This document shows, piece after piece, positions 18,457 through 27,417 of a stretch of 64,000 nucleotides of DNA. Within the stretch, counting starts at the first letter, position 1. Each line of letters starts with the position of its first letter. Origin of the DNA: an uncultured Shewanella sp. (lineage in GTDB: Bacteria > Pseudomonadota > Gammaproteobacteria > Enterobacterales > Shewanellaceae). Below the pieces are notes generated by a model. The model was given only the letters and a program-made list of their open reading frames with translations, did not search any database and was not told the DNA's origin. The position numbers were made by a program, and so were the translations under genes. The stretch lies in NCBI RefSeq assembly GCF_947501665.1, contig NZ_CANMWS010000001.1, positions 266,821-330,820 on the forward strand, read 5' to 3'.

Positions 18457-19587
18457 ATGTTAGTTGCTCCTACCGTTCAGCCATTTTTCCCGCCTCAACG
18501 TATATTAATGGGGCCAGGGCCTTCCGATGTACACCCACAAGTATTAGCAGCGCAAGCTAAACCAACCATTGGGCATCTTGACCCTTTATTTGTGGCCATG
18601 ATGGATGAGCTTAAAGCACTTATTCAATATGCCTTTCAAACGAGTAATGCCATGACGCTGGCTGTATCGGCGCCCGGCTCTGCGGGCATGGAAACCTGTT
18701 TTGTCAATTTAGTTGAGCCAGGGGAAAAGGTGATTGTGTGCCGTAATGGTGTGTTTGGTGAGCGTATGCGTCAAAATGTCGAGCGTATTGGCGCGGTTGC
18801 TGTTGTGGTGGATAATGAATGGGGCGAAGCGGTTAATGTTGATGCACTTGAGGCGGCGCTAAAGGCACATCCCGATGCAAAATTTGTGGCTTTTGTGCAC
18901 GCGGAAACCTCCACTGGAGCGTTATCTGATGCTAAAAGTCTTTGTGCACTAGCGAAACAACATGATTGTTTAACTATTGTTGATGCGGTCACATCCATAG
19001 GGGGGGTGGAGCTTAGAGTCGATGAATGGGGCATTGATGCCATTTATGCTGGTAGCCAAAAATGTTTATCTTGTGTGCCTGGGTTATCGCCAGTGTCTTT
19101 CTCGCCTTTGGCTGTTGAAAAACTGAAAGCAAGAGCCACACCCGTGCAAAGCTGGTTCCTCGATCAAAGTCTGGTGATGGGATATTGGAGTGGAGAGGGC
19201 AAGCGCAGTTATCATCATACGGCCCCTGTGAATGCATTATATGCCTTACATGAATCTTTGCGTTTATTAGCTGAAGAAGGGTTGGAAAATGCATGGCAGC
19301 GGCATCAAGATCAACACTTAATTTTACGTCAAGGCTTAGAAAAGCTTGGGCTTGAATTTGTGGTGCAAGAAGCGGTGAGGTTGCCTCAACTTAATACCGT
19401 GTTGATTCCTGCAGGTATCGATGATGGACAAGTGAGATCGCGTTTATTGCAAGATTATAACCTTGAAATTGGCGCGGGCTTAGGCGCTTTTGCAGGTAAA
19501 GCATGGCGCATTGGATTAATGGGCTATGGCGCACGACGTGAAAATGTGAGCTTGTGTCTTAAGGCGTTGAGTGATGTGTTGAATTAG
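18457..19587 (+). CDS. Class V aminotransferase (alanine/serine-glyoxylate type)
   Basis: A 376-residue fold-type I PLP enzyme of class V. It opens with the substrate-channel motif [16 protein letters not shown]; the PLP lysine is in [16 protein letters not shown] near residue 200, after the DAVTSIGG motif that contacts the cofactor. Closest by pattern are alanine-glyoxylate / serine-glyoxylate aminotransferases (AgxT/PucG). The start has AAGGAAAT upstream. It stands alone between the ilv terminator and a convergent cytochrome gene, so the donor and acceptor are not settled. Confidence 0.85.
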   Translation: MLVAPTVQPFFPPQRILMGPGPSDVHPQVLAAQAKPTIGHLDPLFVAMMDELKALIQYAFQTSNAMTLAVSAPGSAGMETCFVNLVEPGEKVIVCRNGVFGERMRQNVERIGAVAVVVDNEWGEAVNVDALEAALKAHPDAKFVAFVHAETSTGALSDAKSLCALAKQHDCLTIVDAVTSIGGVELRVDEWGIDAIYAGSQKCLSCVPGLSPVSFSPLAVEKLKARATPVQSWFLDQSLVMGYWSGEGKRSYHHTAPVNALYALHESLRLLAEEGLENAWQRHQDQHLILRQGLEKLGLEFVVQEAVRLPQLNTVLIPAGIDDGQVRSRLLQDYNLEIGAGLGAFAGKAWRIGLMGYGARRENVSLCLKALSDVLN

Positions 19588-19595
19588 GCGCTATT

Positions 19596-20294
19596 TTAAG
19601 GAGAGGAAGGCGTCATGCTTTGAATATAAGCAGCGAGCTCTTTGATGTCATCATTTGAGAGTTTTTTGGTGATTAACTGCATTGGGCTACCAAATGCTTT
19701 ATCTGTGGTTCGCTTACCTTGCTGATATTCATGTAGTGCCATTCGAACATATCGAGCATGCTGGGCCGTTAATTGTGGAGCATGTTTTATTTTGTTGCCT
19801 TCCCCTTTGATACCATGGCAGCTTTGGCATGAGGCGATATTGCGTTTGATATCGCCTTCTTGATACAGTTTTTTGCCTTTCTCTACCCATATCGCATCTT
19901 CTTTTTGAGTGTGAATTAAGGTATCGATAGTTGGATTTAAATTTGAGGCTATTTTAAGCGGTTGCTTTGAGAAATACTGGGCAATTTTCTTAATTTCACT
20001 GCGAGAATAATCTTGCATAATACCTTTCATTTCATCTGTTTGACGTTCACCTGCTTTAAAGGCCAATAGCTGGCGAATTAAATAATCCATATCTTGCCCA
20101 GCTAAGGTGGGCGATTGTTTGTTATATTGATCTGTGATGGGGGGATTACCGTCAATAGCATGACATTCTGCACAGGAGTAATGGGCGTGTTCTCGAACTT
20201 GTGTGATCAATTTTAAGCTATCGCTAGATGCCGCATAGCTTGGAGCATATAAATGCACCAATGCGCAATAACTGAGTAATAATTTTTTGACCAT
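19596..20294 (-). CDS. Diheme cytochrome c4-type protein
   Basis: 232 residues with a Sec signal peptide (about 1-22) and two CXXCH heme sites, CAECH at 41-45 and CQSCH at 156-160, one per half. Candidate Met ligands lie in MKGIM (about 89-93) and GSPMQ in the second half. Duplicated cytochrome c with SPTLAGQD and APQLTAQHARY segments is typical of cytochrome c4, a periplasmic electron carrier. It lies 12 bp after an allene-oxide-cyclase-like secreted protein gene and is presumably cotranscribed with it. Confidence 0.88.
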   Translation of the reverse strand: MVKKLLLSYCALVHLYAPSYAASSDSLKLITQVREHAHYSCAECHAIDGNPPITDQYNKQSPTLAGQDMDYLIRQLLAFKAGERQTDEMKGIMQDYSRSEIKKIAQYFSKQPLKIASNLNPTIDTLIHTQKEDAIWVEKGKKLYQEGDIKRNIASCQSCHGIKGEGNKIKHAPQLTAQHARYVRMALHEYQQGKRTTDKAFGSPMQLITKKLSNDDIKELAAYIQSMTPSSP

Positions 20295-20306
20295 CCGTAG
20301 GTAACC

Positions 20307-20756
20307 TTATTTCAAAAGCGAATACGTTAATGTCTGTAAAAAGGTCCCATCGCCATTGTTTTTTGATTCCATTTCGCCTGCAATATATCGATATTGACCT
20401 GTGCCACCGACGATGGCAATAGGTGAAATACCTTTATCGAATTCTCGGCCTTGTACCTGAATAGTGCCGTTTTGTAAGCTAAGTGTCCATTGACATTGCA
20501 AGCTATGGTTTAGCCGCGTTCGTACACAAAATCCACTATTGGTGCCGATTTTTTGTTTTTTATCGTTTAATAATGGCTGGTCAAATAAATATTGATCGCC
20601 TAAAGAGTCACCTTTTGGTGGAAGATCGATATATATCGCAGGGGCTGTTTTAGCGTCGGCAATAGTCACAAGGGTCTTCTCTTTGGCAATTGTGCTACAT
20701 GAAATTGACATTAGCAGGCCAATACAGATGAGGTTAATCTTTTTTGTTGCGCGCAT
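20307..20756 (-). CDS. Secreted allene-oxide-cyclase-like barrel protein
   Basis: 149 residues with an N-terminal signal peptide (about 1-24). The mature part has the GTNSGFCVRT, CQWTLSL, GTIQVQGRE and AIVGGTGQYRYIAGEM segments of the allene oxide cyclase/dirigent-like beta-barrel fold seen in bacterial secreted proteins of unknown role. The plant enzymatic activity should not be assumed. It lies directly upstream of the c4-type cytochrome on the same strand, so the two may work together in the periplasm. Confidence 0.7.
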   Translation of the reverse strand: MRATKKINLICIGLLMSISCSTIAKEKTLVTIADAKTAPAIYIDLPPKGDSLGDQYLFDQPLLNDKKQKIGTNSGFCVRTRLNHSLQCQWTLSLQNGTIQVQGREFDKGISPIAIVGGTGQYRYIAGEMESKNNGDGTFLQTLTYSLLK

Positions 20757-21045
20757 GTTATTCCTTAATCATATTTAACCCATGGTGCTTTTTTTGATGG
20801 GGTATATCGTAAATAAAAGTGAGTCAATTAAATAAAATCATAATTAAAATAAATGATTAAGTTGTATTTTAATGAGAGTGAATTTGATGAATTTTTGGCG
20901 GTATTAAATCAAGTCACTGGGAATAAGTATAACGTAAAGCGGTAACAATACCTGTACTTTAGCTGACTTTACTTTTGGGTTAATGAAAAACTTCATGGTA
21001 AACTGCGCGATCTAATTTTATATCTTTGGTGATCAGGGCAGAGTA

Positions 21046-22413
21046 ATGATCGGTACAGGACTTTCAAAGACTGAGAAAACAGTCGCATTTTCTTTGGCCA
21101 GTGTGTTTGGTTTACGCATGATGGGCTTGTTTATGATCATGCCCGTCTTTGCTCTTTATGGACAAAACTTAACGGGATTCTCGCCGCTTTGGGTGGGAAT
21201 AGCGATTGGTGCTTATGGTTTAACACAAGCTATGTTGCAAATTCCAATGGGGATATTATCGGATAAATTTGGCCGAAAGCCGATTATTCTCATCGGGCTT
21301 TTTGTTTTTGCTTTAGGCAGTTTATTGGCAGCCAATGCCGACAGTATTTATGGCGTGGTAGCTGGTAGGGCATTGCAAGGTGTCGGTGCTATTGCAGCAG
21401 CAGTGTTGGCGTTAGCAGCAGATTTAACCCGTGATGAGCAGCGTACTAAAGTGATGGCTGTGATTGGCATGTGTATTGGTTTTTCATTTGCACTTTCTTT
21501 GCTGGTGGGCCCCATTGTTGCGCAATATATTGGGCTATCAGGCTTGTTTTATATGACGGCAATTTTAGCCGTTGTAGGCATGTTAATTGTTCAATTACTG
21601 GTGCCTAACCCTATTTCTCATGCTCCCAAAGGTGACACGCTCGCTGTGCCTGCCAAATTAAAAGCCATGCTTAACGATCCACAGCTTATTAGGTTAGATG
21701 CGGGGATTTTTATTTTGCATTTAGTTTTAACGGCAGTGTTTGTGGCTTTGCCTCTGGATTTAGTGGATGCAGGTTTAGTAAAAGAAAAGCATTGGATGTT
21801 GTATTTTCCCGCTTTTATAGGCTCTTTTATGCTGATGGTGCCGCTGATTATTATCGGGGTTAAGCGTAATAATACCAAGACGATGTTCCAAGTTGCCTTG
21901 ATGATCATGTTATTGTCCTTAGGTGTGATGGCAACGTTTTCTCATAACTTGACCCTATTGATGGCTGCGATTGTATTGTTTTTTACTGGCTTTAATTACC
22001 TTGAAGCGTCATTGCCCAGTTTGATTGCTAAGTTCTCGCCAGTGGGGAGTAAAGGTTCTGCCATGGGGGTGTATTCCACAAGCCAGTTTTTAGGGGCATT
22101 TTGTGGTGGTTTGATTGGTGGTGGTGCCTATCAATATTTGGGGGCGAGTGGGGTTTTTATTGCCGCTGCGGTTTTGATTGTTGTTTGGCTACTATTAACT
22201 TTAGGTATGGAAAAGCCTGTGATGTTGAAATCTTATACACTTGAAGCTAATATCGAAAATAAACAAGATGCTAAGCAAATGGCTGGTGAATTATCCATGT
22301 TGAATGGGGTGGTTGAAGCCATGGTCGTGCTAGAAGAAAAAGTGGCTTATTTGAAAGTAGATGCGCATTTCGATTTAAGAGAAGCGCGAGCTGTGTTAGG
22401 CTTCACCCAATGA
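21046..22413 (+). CDS. yajR: MFS transporter YajR
   Basis: A 455-residue major facilitator protein. Helices 1-12 span about residues 15-390, with the motif A loop GILSDKFGRKP between helices 2 and 3. The C-terminal about 60 residues form a soluble ferredoxin-like (YAM) domain, MLNGVVEAMVVLEEKVAYLKVD, distinctive for YajR. Length equals E. coli YajR (454). It is a proton-driven drug/H+ antiporter by family; natural substrate unknown. It precedes ssb, as in Shewanella genomes. Confidence 0.85.
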   Translation: MIGTGLSKTEKTVAFSLASVFGLRMMGLFMIMPVFALYGQNLTGFSPLWVGIAIGAYGLTQAMLQIPMGILSDKFGRKPIILIGLFVFALGSLLAANADSIYGVVAGRALQGVGAIAAAVLALAADLTRDEQRTKVMAVIGMCIGFSFALSLLVGPIVAQYIGLSGLFYMTAILAVVGMLIVQLLVPNPISHAPKGDTLAVPAKLKAMLNDPQLIRLDAGIFILHLVLTAVFVALPLDLVDAGLVKEKHWMLYFPAFIGSFMLMVPLIIIGVKRNNTKTMFQVALMIMLLSLGVMATFSHNLTLLMAAIVLFFTGFNYLEASLPSLIAKFSPVGSKGSAMGVYSTSQFLGAFCGGLIGGGAYQYLGASGVFIAAAVLIVVWLLLTLGMEKPVMLKSYTLEANIENKQDAKQMAGELSMLNGVVEAMVVLEEKVAYLKVDAHFDLREARAVLGFTQ

Positions 22414-22506
22414 ATAGGAGTGCGTTAACTGCACTTACGTTTTACCCATATTAAATAACACGCGATCAACATGATCCGTTTTTATTAGCAATTGCAGGAG
22501 AGTTCA

Positions 22507-23241
22507 ATGGCCAGTCGTGGTGTCAATAAAGTAATTTTGGTCGGTAACTTAGGAAAAGATCCTGAAGTACGCTACATGCCGAATGGCAACGCAGTAGCCA
22601 ACTTTACCGTGGCGACCAGCGAAACGTGGAAAGATCAGCAAGGCCAGCAACAAGAACGTACCGAATGGCACAACATTGTGATGTATCGTCGTTTGGCTGA
22701 AGTGGCTGGTGAGTACTTGAAAAAAGGCTCTAAAGTTTATCTTGAAGGTAAATTGCAAACCAGCAAATGGCAAGATCAGCAAACGGGTCAAGACCGTTAT
22801 AAAACTGAAATTAATGCCAGTGAAATGCAAATGTTAGACAGCCGTGGACAAGGCGGTGGTCAACAAGGCGGCTATCAACAAAATAGTGGCCAACAAAATA
22901 GCCCTCAACAAGGTGGCTATGGCCAACATAATAGCGGTCAACAAAGTGCACCTCAGCAAGGGGGTTATCAGAGCGCGCCACAACAAGGTGGCTATGGTCA
23001 ACAGAGTGGCGGCCAGCAAGCCCCTCAAGGTCAAGTACCACAACAAGGTATGCAACAGCAAGCGGCTTATGCGCCTAAACCACAAGCTGCTCCTCAGCAA
23101 CGTCCAGTGCAAAATGCTCCTCAGCAGCGTCCTGCTCCGCAGCCAGTTCAGCAAGCTGCGCAACCAGCTCAACAGCCTCAGCAAGCGCAAAACTTCACGC
23201 CAGATTTGGATGACGGTTGGGATGATGATATTCCGTTTTAG
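22507..23241 (+). CDS. ssb: Single-stranded DNA-binding protein
   Basis: 244 residues from the ATG at 22507, which has GGAGAG six bases upstream; a TTG at 22492 is not preferred. The N-terminal OB fold (about 1-110) starts [24 protein letters not shown] long Gln/Gly/Pro linker (about 115-225) with repeated QQGGY units follows, and the acidic tip ends in DDDIPF, which docks RecO, PriA, exonuclease I and other partners. The linker is longer than in E. coli SSB (178 residues in total). Large ORFs in other frames here are shadows of the CAA/GGT-rich linker. Confidence 0.97.
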   Translation: MASRGVNKVILVGNLGKDPEVRYMPNGNAVANFTVATSETWKDQQGQQQERTEWHNIVMYRRLAEVAGEYLKKGSKVYLEGKLQTSKWQDQQTGQDRYKTEINASEMQMLDSRGQGGGQQGGYQQNSGQQNSPQQGGYGQHNSGQQSAPQQGGYQSAPQQGGYGQQSGGQQAPQGQVPQQGMQQQAAYAPKPQAAPQQRPVQNAPQQRPAPQPVQQAAQPAQQPQQAQNFTPDLDDGWDDDIPF

Positions 23242-23316
23242 GCTTTTGCGCCTAGAGTGCATCTAACGGTTAATGCTTGTGATTAACTTTTGTAATTAAT
23301 AGTTAGATGAATTGAT

Positions 23317-23346
23317 AAAAAGTCCTGCGTGAGCAGGACTTTTTTC
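23317..23346 (+). terminator. ssb terminator
   Basis: AAAAAGTCCTGC, loop GTGA and GCAGGACTTTTT make a near-perfect stem running into a T tract, 75 bp after the ssb stop. Confidence 0.92.
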
Positions 23347-23406
23347 GTTTTAGGTTTCAGTGTCTCTAATAACCTTGAATCTACATTTTGAGGTGTGTAT
23401 TGACTA

Positions 23407-23739
23407 TTATTCGACGTGTAACCAATTTAAGTCTTCTGAATCAGTGTAGTAAAGGCAATCTCCTGTTCCTTCTACATGAACACTGGTATCAGCCGCTTTT
23501 GCTGCCATGACAGCAGTTGCAATTAACTTTCCTTTTTCTGTCGTAGTGTCAACGACATATCGACCTGCTATGGTGCCATATGAGGCGCAATAAGGACGAC
23601 CAGTTTGATTTTCAACGGTAAAAGCAAAACTATCATGGAAATTATGTATCCAATAATCGATGATCTTACCGTTACTAGTGCTGGCTATAGCACTAGTTGA
23701 AAAGAATAGCATGAGTAAGCCTATGATAGATTTATTCAT
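23407..23739 (-). CDS. Small secreted protein, unknown function
   Basis: 110 residues from the ATG at 23739, with AAGGAA six bases upstream; longer starts at 23745 or 23772 are less likely. Residues 1-20 (MNKSIIGLLMLFFSTSAIAS) are a clear Sec signal peptide. The mature domain of about 90 residues has two Cys (in RPYCASYG and GTGDCLYY), probably one disulfide, and a central helix (GKLIATAVMAAKAADTSVHVEG). The helix-then-strand pattern recalls small secreted OB-like proteins related to toxin B subunits; that link is weak. It lies at the edge of the accessory island with type III secretion genes. Confidence 0.6.
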   Translation of the reverse strand: MNKSIIGLLMLFFSTSAIASTSNGKIIDYWIHNFHDSFAFTVENQTGRPYCASYGTIAGRYVVDTTTEKGKLIATAVMAAKAADTSVHVEGTGDCLYYTDSEDLNWLHVE

Positions 23740-24368
23740 AATCATTTCCTTATAGAATATGTGACGACTCACCAGCGTGATCAGGTGAGCTTATAGAGTA
23801 TAGGGAGGAGTTTTTGCTTTATCTGTTTTTTCGTTTTCGGTGTACAACTTGAGCACTATTTTTTACGGCGATTAAGCTTTGCTTAATGGAAGGTCGTGAG
23901 TTCCCATTTCTTCTTGTAATAAAGCGTGGGGTAAAGAGGGCTGCTCGTCCTTATCCTCTTTATAATCTCCATAACACCCAGACGAAGTTACCTGCATTAA
24001 GTACGAGCTTTATGCTGACTCAAAAAATGATTAACACTTCCGCTGCTATATCTGATGTAAATGGATTTACAAATGCCGTGATGATAGGGATATCAATGAA
24101 CGGCCTATAGCCCGAAAGTTAAACTGACATCCATGTCAGCTTTACATCATTTATTGAACGCATTTCAGCAATTTCGATGGGGATCTAAAAGCAAAAAAGT
24201 CAAAGCGTGTGGTTTCTTCGACTTGGGGGACTTCGCATATTAAGCGAAGCTTAATCGATAAAAAATGCTATTCAATTTCATTCAAAGGCTAAGATCCACG
24301 TTATATTTTCTATTTACACTCGTAGCCTTTGCTTTGTAATAAGGCGATGACATAGCCGTGGCCGCTAT
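23740..24368. other. Gene-free stretch at the island edge
   Basis: About 630 bases without a convincing gene. A 74-codon reading frame at 23886 has no ribosome-binding site and an odd composition. A short inverted repeat, CTGACAT-CC-ATGTCAG (24124-24139), stands in the middle. The stretch may be decayed coding sequence but I could not identify a parent. Confidence 0.5.
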
Positions 24369-24914
24369 TTAAAGATTAATATTGGCCCCCGTATTGAAAG
24401 CGCCTTGACCACAGCCCCAATCTAATCGGTATGAAGTGGGACCAGTATGATGTCCAACCCCAACAATATAGGCTATCCCTTTATCATCATTGTTATTTGC
24501 TTTAACGCGATTACAAACAAAAAAGACAGTGCAACCATCATCTCTGTCTCTGATACCATGTGAGATATGAAATACGGTTTTTCCTCCAACTTGATAAGCC
24601 GTTCCTCCTCCTGTCGTGGTGCCGTTATGGGCTAAAATATACTGAGCGCAGTGCCTGACATGTTGCTCGTCAGCATTTGCCCATGCTTTGTTTTGTAGCC
24701 ACTGCGTGAGTCTATCTTCGCTCATAAAGCCACTGCCATCTATGATCTGAAGTTTTTGAATGCAAGATGCTTGAGCAAGCTTGTTATAAAACATGCTTGG
24801 GAGTGGGTTAAGAAGAAGATTGCCTTTTTTGTCATACTTAATGGATACTGAGGCAGATTTCGTTTTTTTGATATCAGTTTTTTTTTGAGGTTTTATTTGT
24901 CGTTGGGCATACAT
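24369..24914 (-). CDS. Unrecognised protein, possible toxin or effector
   Basis: 181 residues, starting at the ATG at 24914 behind a strong AGGAGAG. There is no signal peptide. The first 35 residues are Lys/Gln-rich and probably disordered; a helical middle follows (about 45-95); the C-terminal half is a strand-rich domain (about 100-175) with VFHISHGIRDRDDGCTVFFV and IVGVGHHTGPTSYRLDWGCG. A compact C-terminal domain with repeated His, Asp and Arg behind a disordered leader is a common layout in secreted toxins, and the neighbours include type III effector genes. I do not recognise the family; an effector or toxin role is a guess from layout and place. Confidence 0.55.
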   Translation of the reverse strand: MYAQRQIKPQKKTDIKKTKSASVSIKYDKKGNLLLNPLPSMFYNKLAQASCIQKLQIIDGSGFMSEDRLTQWLQNKAWANADEQHVRHCAQYILAHNGTTTGGGTAYQVGGKTVFHISHGIRDRDDGCTVFFVCNRVKANNNDDKGIAYIVGVGHHTGPTSYRLDWGCGQGAFNTGANINL

Positions 24915-25196
24915 ATATCTCTCCTTTTACCGTTATAAAGGGTGGGAACGTTTGCTTGGGCTATAGCATGTGAACGCGTGTTAATTGAATATACTGCAAG
25001 AGTTTTTAAGAGATTTTGTTATTCGCAGAAATACTTTTATTAATGAAATAATTGTAAAAATGAGTGTGATTTATCACATCGTTTATTTGGAGGGCTGTGA
25101 TGATTTTTAGATTGGTGGATGATTCATTTCAAGGTGTTCTGTGGACTCAGTTTTGGTCGCTCAGCAAGTTCATCGCTGAATTCGAAGCCTTCATAT
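24915..25196. other. Gene-free stretch with a possible ORF remnant
   Basis: About 280 bases upstream of the unrecognised gene. On the minus strand a short open stretch (about 25116-25240) reads NLSEYEGFEFSDELAERPKL before a stop, which looks like a real protein tail without its beginning. It may be what is left of a gene broken by the neighbouring insertion element. Not assigned. Confidence 0.3.
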
Positions 25197-25354
25197 TCAC
25201 TTAGATTTATAAGTAAAGAAAAAACAGATTATTGAGTATTGGCTAAGTTGTGAAAGTTTTAACACACGATTAAAAATAGATTTCCCAATTTGGTTAATAC
25301 CACAAACTTGAAAAACATTTTTGTCAAATCAATTCCGATTAGTGTAACGTTCAT
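25197..25354 (-). pseudogene. IS110-family transposase fragment, frameshifted
   Basis: From an ATG at 25354 with AAGGTG upstream, the sequence reads MNVTLIGIDLTK and, after a one-base loss in the A-run at about 25318-25322, continues NVFQVCGINQIGKSIFNRVLKLSQL in the next frame. This is the start of IS110-family (RuvC-like DEDD) transposases, which open with IGIDLAKxVFQ. It stops at 25197 after about 52 codons, so over 80 percent of the gene, including the other catalytic acids, is gone. It marks past element activity within the accessory island. Confidence 0.8.
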
Positions 25355-25575
25355 ATTGGACACCTTTGGTTGATTATTGAACATGCAAACTCAATATGGC
25401 GCAAATGACGCCGGTTCAACAAGAGGTGTCCATCCCATCATCCGTATTTCTCGCTCAGGAAAAGTCATTATTATGGCCTTCGCCCAATAACTTCTATGAC
25501 GCTCAGACCTATGTATGGGGCTGCAGAACTGGTTCTGCGAGAGCTTATTATCTTCGAGACACATGGTTCGCTTAA
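25355..25575 (-). mobile_element. Probable 5' non-coding end of the IS110-family remnant
   Basis: Non-coding DNA directly upstream of the transposase start. It holds an 8-bp inverted repeat, GGACACCT (25358-25365) and AGGTGTCC (25424-25431), and further short dyads. In IS110 elements the DNA flanking the transposase gene encodes the structured bridge RNA that selects target and donor. This stretch is where such an RNA would be; the assignment and the outer boundary are inference. Confidence 0.4.
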
Positions 25576-25770
25576 GAAAAATATTTATTTAACTATGCCA
25601 CTACAAGTATTTTAAACTTGGTAGATAGGATCATTAGAAGATTAGAGAAGGAAGAAAAAGAGTTTCGAAGTGATTTAAAAGACTGTGGGGTGGCGCTCTC
25701 AGTAAGACTGGCAGTAAACTTATCTTTTGCGTTAATGTTCAAACAAATTATAACTGGAATTAAACCGTGA
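25576..25770 (+). pseudogene. Open fragment without a start codon
   Basis: A 64-codon stretch open from just after a stop to a TGA at 25770, with no ATG; a TTG at 25618 is the only plausible start. It reads like genuine protein (a charged amphipathic stretch with RRLEKEEKEFRSDLKD, then a hydrophobic segment). It may be the C-terminal remnant of a gene truncated by the adjoining insertion element. Family unknown. Confidence 0.25.
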
Positions 25771-25857
25771 GTAATTATGAGTTCACTAGTCAGTTCTATG
25801 GTTATTATGATGGCACATTAACGCAGAATCGGTGTTGGCTTGTGTACGACTTACTGT

Positions 25858-26934
25858 TTAGACTTTGGGAGTAAAGACTTGTTTCACCAATGATCGTCTC
25901 ATAGATTCAGAGTTGATGTTTTCGCCCAGAACACGAAGTTGATTTACCCCTTCAGGCATCCCTCTTCCAGAGCCGTGATAGCCTGTGACTTTCATGTTTT
26001 TATAACCTAAGCCGCCGAGTGCGTCACTGAGTTCCTGAGCAAAGGGCTGGCGATCAATTGATTTAAAGCTCGTAAAACCCAGATTGAAATTAAAGTTATA
26101 GGTAGGTTGGCTTGCTTTTTTTAATTCTTCCTTATTGAAAGAAGTGATGGAGCGTGTGTCTGCACTCTCACAACTTACGCTTCTTACGTCATCAAAGCTG
26201 GTTTTCAGTCCTCCTTTTTTGAGATCTTTAGCAAGTTGGTTAGATGAAATTTGTGGTGAATCTTTTGACAATGTAGCCTGCAGCGTATCTTTTCCCGCTG
26301 TACCATGTGCAACAATGTAGAGTTTGTGTTTTCCTTGTGAGAGTTGTCCAAGCAAATGGCTATCTTGATTACTGTAAACCTCTAATTTTTGATATGTATT
26401 GAGCATTTCAAGATTATTTCTTAATAATGCCTGATCTTTGATTATTCGATTTTCTATTGTTTTATTTGTTTGCTCTCTTAACTGTATATTTTCATTAGAA
26501 GTATAGTTTATTTGATTATTTGAAAGTATATTTTGGTTGTTTTTTTGTATTAATGTTTGAAGTCTTTCTATATAGCTAGAGTATTGGTTTATTTTTTGCT
26601 GTTTAATGTTTTCGAATTGCACTTTTGCATTGTTATCTTTAACGATAACAGGATAGGCTTCTTTACCTTGTCTTATGCGGGTGATATTTTTCCCCATGCA
26701 TTGTTCAACAGAGTCTTCAACGGCAAAGGGGCTATAGATGATACCATCTTTTTGCACCTTTACGGATTGACTTTGGCTTGGGTTTTGACTGCTCGATATT
26801 CCTGTCAAATTGTCTCTTACACTTGAAGTTGTGTTTGAGTTGATGCTTGTCGATGTTCGCGAACTCTCAATGGAGGTTGATGAAATTGGTGGTGGTGGCG
26901 GAGCAGATTTTGGAACCGATAATGTTGTTGGCAT
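25858..26934 (-). CDS. Candidate type III effector with caspase/C80-like protease signature
   Basis: 358 residues, 42 bp downstream of an InvB-like type III chaperone gene on the same strand, the usual chaperone-effector order. Residues 1-60 are Ser/Thr/Pro-rich and disordered (with a run of five prolines), as in secretion signals of type III effectors. Residues 105-200 are helical and Asn/Gln-rich. Residues 200-335 look like a clan CD cysteine peptidase: hydrophobic strand then His210-Gly211 (LYIVAHG), a SSNQLAKDL helix, strand then Cys255 (VRSVSCESAD), then PFAQELSDAL...GYKNMKVTGYHGSG. The 45-residue His-Cys spacing and segment order parallel the MARTX cysteine protease domain (peptidase C80). 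Activity and secretion are inferred. Confidence 0.65.
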   Translation of the reverse strand: MPTTLSVPKSAPPPPPISSTSIESSRTSTSINSNTTSSVRDNLTGISSSQNPSQSQSVKVQKDGIIYSPFAVEDSVEQCMGKNITRIRQGKEAYPVIVKDNNAKVQFENIKQQKINQYSSYIERLQTLIQKNNQNILSNNQINYTSNENIQLREQTNKTIENRIIKDQALLRNNLEMLNTYQKLEVYSNQDSHLLGQLSQGKHKLYIVAHGTAGKDTLQATLSKDSPQISSNQLAKDLKKGGLKTSFDDVRSVSCESADTRSITSFNKEELKKASQPTYNFNFNLGFTSFKSIDRQPFAQELSDALGGLGYKNMKVTGYHGSGRGMPEGVNQLRVLGENINSESMRRSLVKQVFTPKV

Positions 26935-26976
26935 AAGAAAATGTCTCTGTTTGATGATGATGAATTAAAATGACTG

Positions 26977-27417
26977 TTATTGGGCAAAAAGTTTTTTAAT
27001 ACCATCCACTTTTTGGTAGAAATACTCGATAATCATACCGAGATTAGATGCAATATGTAGGCAGCTGGGATCGACCAGAGCTTTGAGTTCATAACCTTGA
27101 TTTGCTTGTACTAGTACCGCTTGATCGAGTTCAATATTAGGGATGGGTTGTTGTAAGAGGCTGAGTAATTCTGCTGCCTGTTGAGTGATTAAAGTGGAGG
27201 TGAGTTCACTAAAAGCCGACCATAGCCATAGTCTATCATTTTCAATACTGATGGTAATATCAGGCAGATTTTCAAATTCAAGGTGAATACTGGAGTGATC
27301 GCGAAAGCCTGTAAGTTGTTCGGCTGGACACTCCAATGAAATCAGCGCTTGCTCGACTAAAGATTCTAAACTTTGATGATAATGATTTGAATATGATAGT
27401 GGTGTTGTTGTCAGCAT
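26977..27417 (-). CDS. Type III secretion chaperone, InvB/SpaK family
   Basis: 146 residues with the class IB chaperone pattern of Salmonella InvB and Shigella Spa15: an N-terminal helix, DHSSIHLEFENLPDITISIENDRLWLWSAF (about 42-71; InvB has a closely similar SHSTIVLDLFALPSICISVKDDDVWIWAQL-like segment), then QAVLVQANQGYELKALVDPSCL and a C-terminal helix. Such acidic dimeric chaperones bind effector N-termini and deliver them to the secretion ATPase. No secretion apparatus genes are in the window, so the machinery must lie elsewhere. The gene immediately downstream encodes the likely client. Confidence 0.85.
   Translation of the reverse strand: MLTTTPLSYSNHYHQSLESLVEQALISLECPAEQLTGFRDHSSIHLEFENLPDITISIENDRLWLWSAFSELTSTLITQQAAELLSLLQQPIPNIELDQAVLVQANQGYELKALVDPSCLHIASNLGMIIEYFYQKVDGIKKLFAQ

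Noticed and set aside
22834..23266. Long ORFs on both strands over the second half of ssb
   Set aside because: They are frame shadows of the repetitive Gln/Gly linker of SSB and have no start signals.
23886..24110. 74-codon plus-strand ORF in the island edge
   Set aside because: No ribosome-binding site and unconvincing composition; kept only as part of the gene-free stretch.
25858..26934. Candidate effector as a lipase/esterase on the basis of His-Gly and Ser motifs
   Set aside because: There is no GDSL or GxSxG nucleophile elbow; the strand-His-Gly and strand-Cys arrangement fits clan CD peptidases better.
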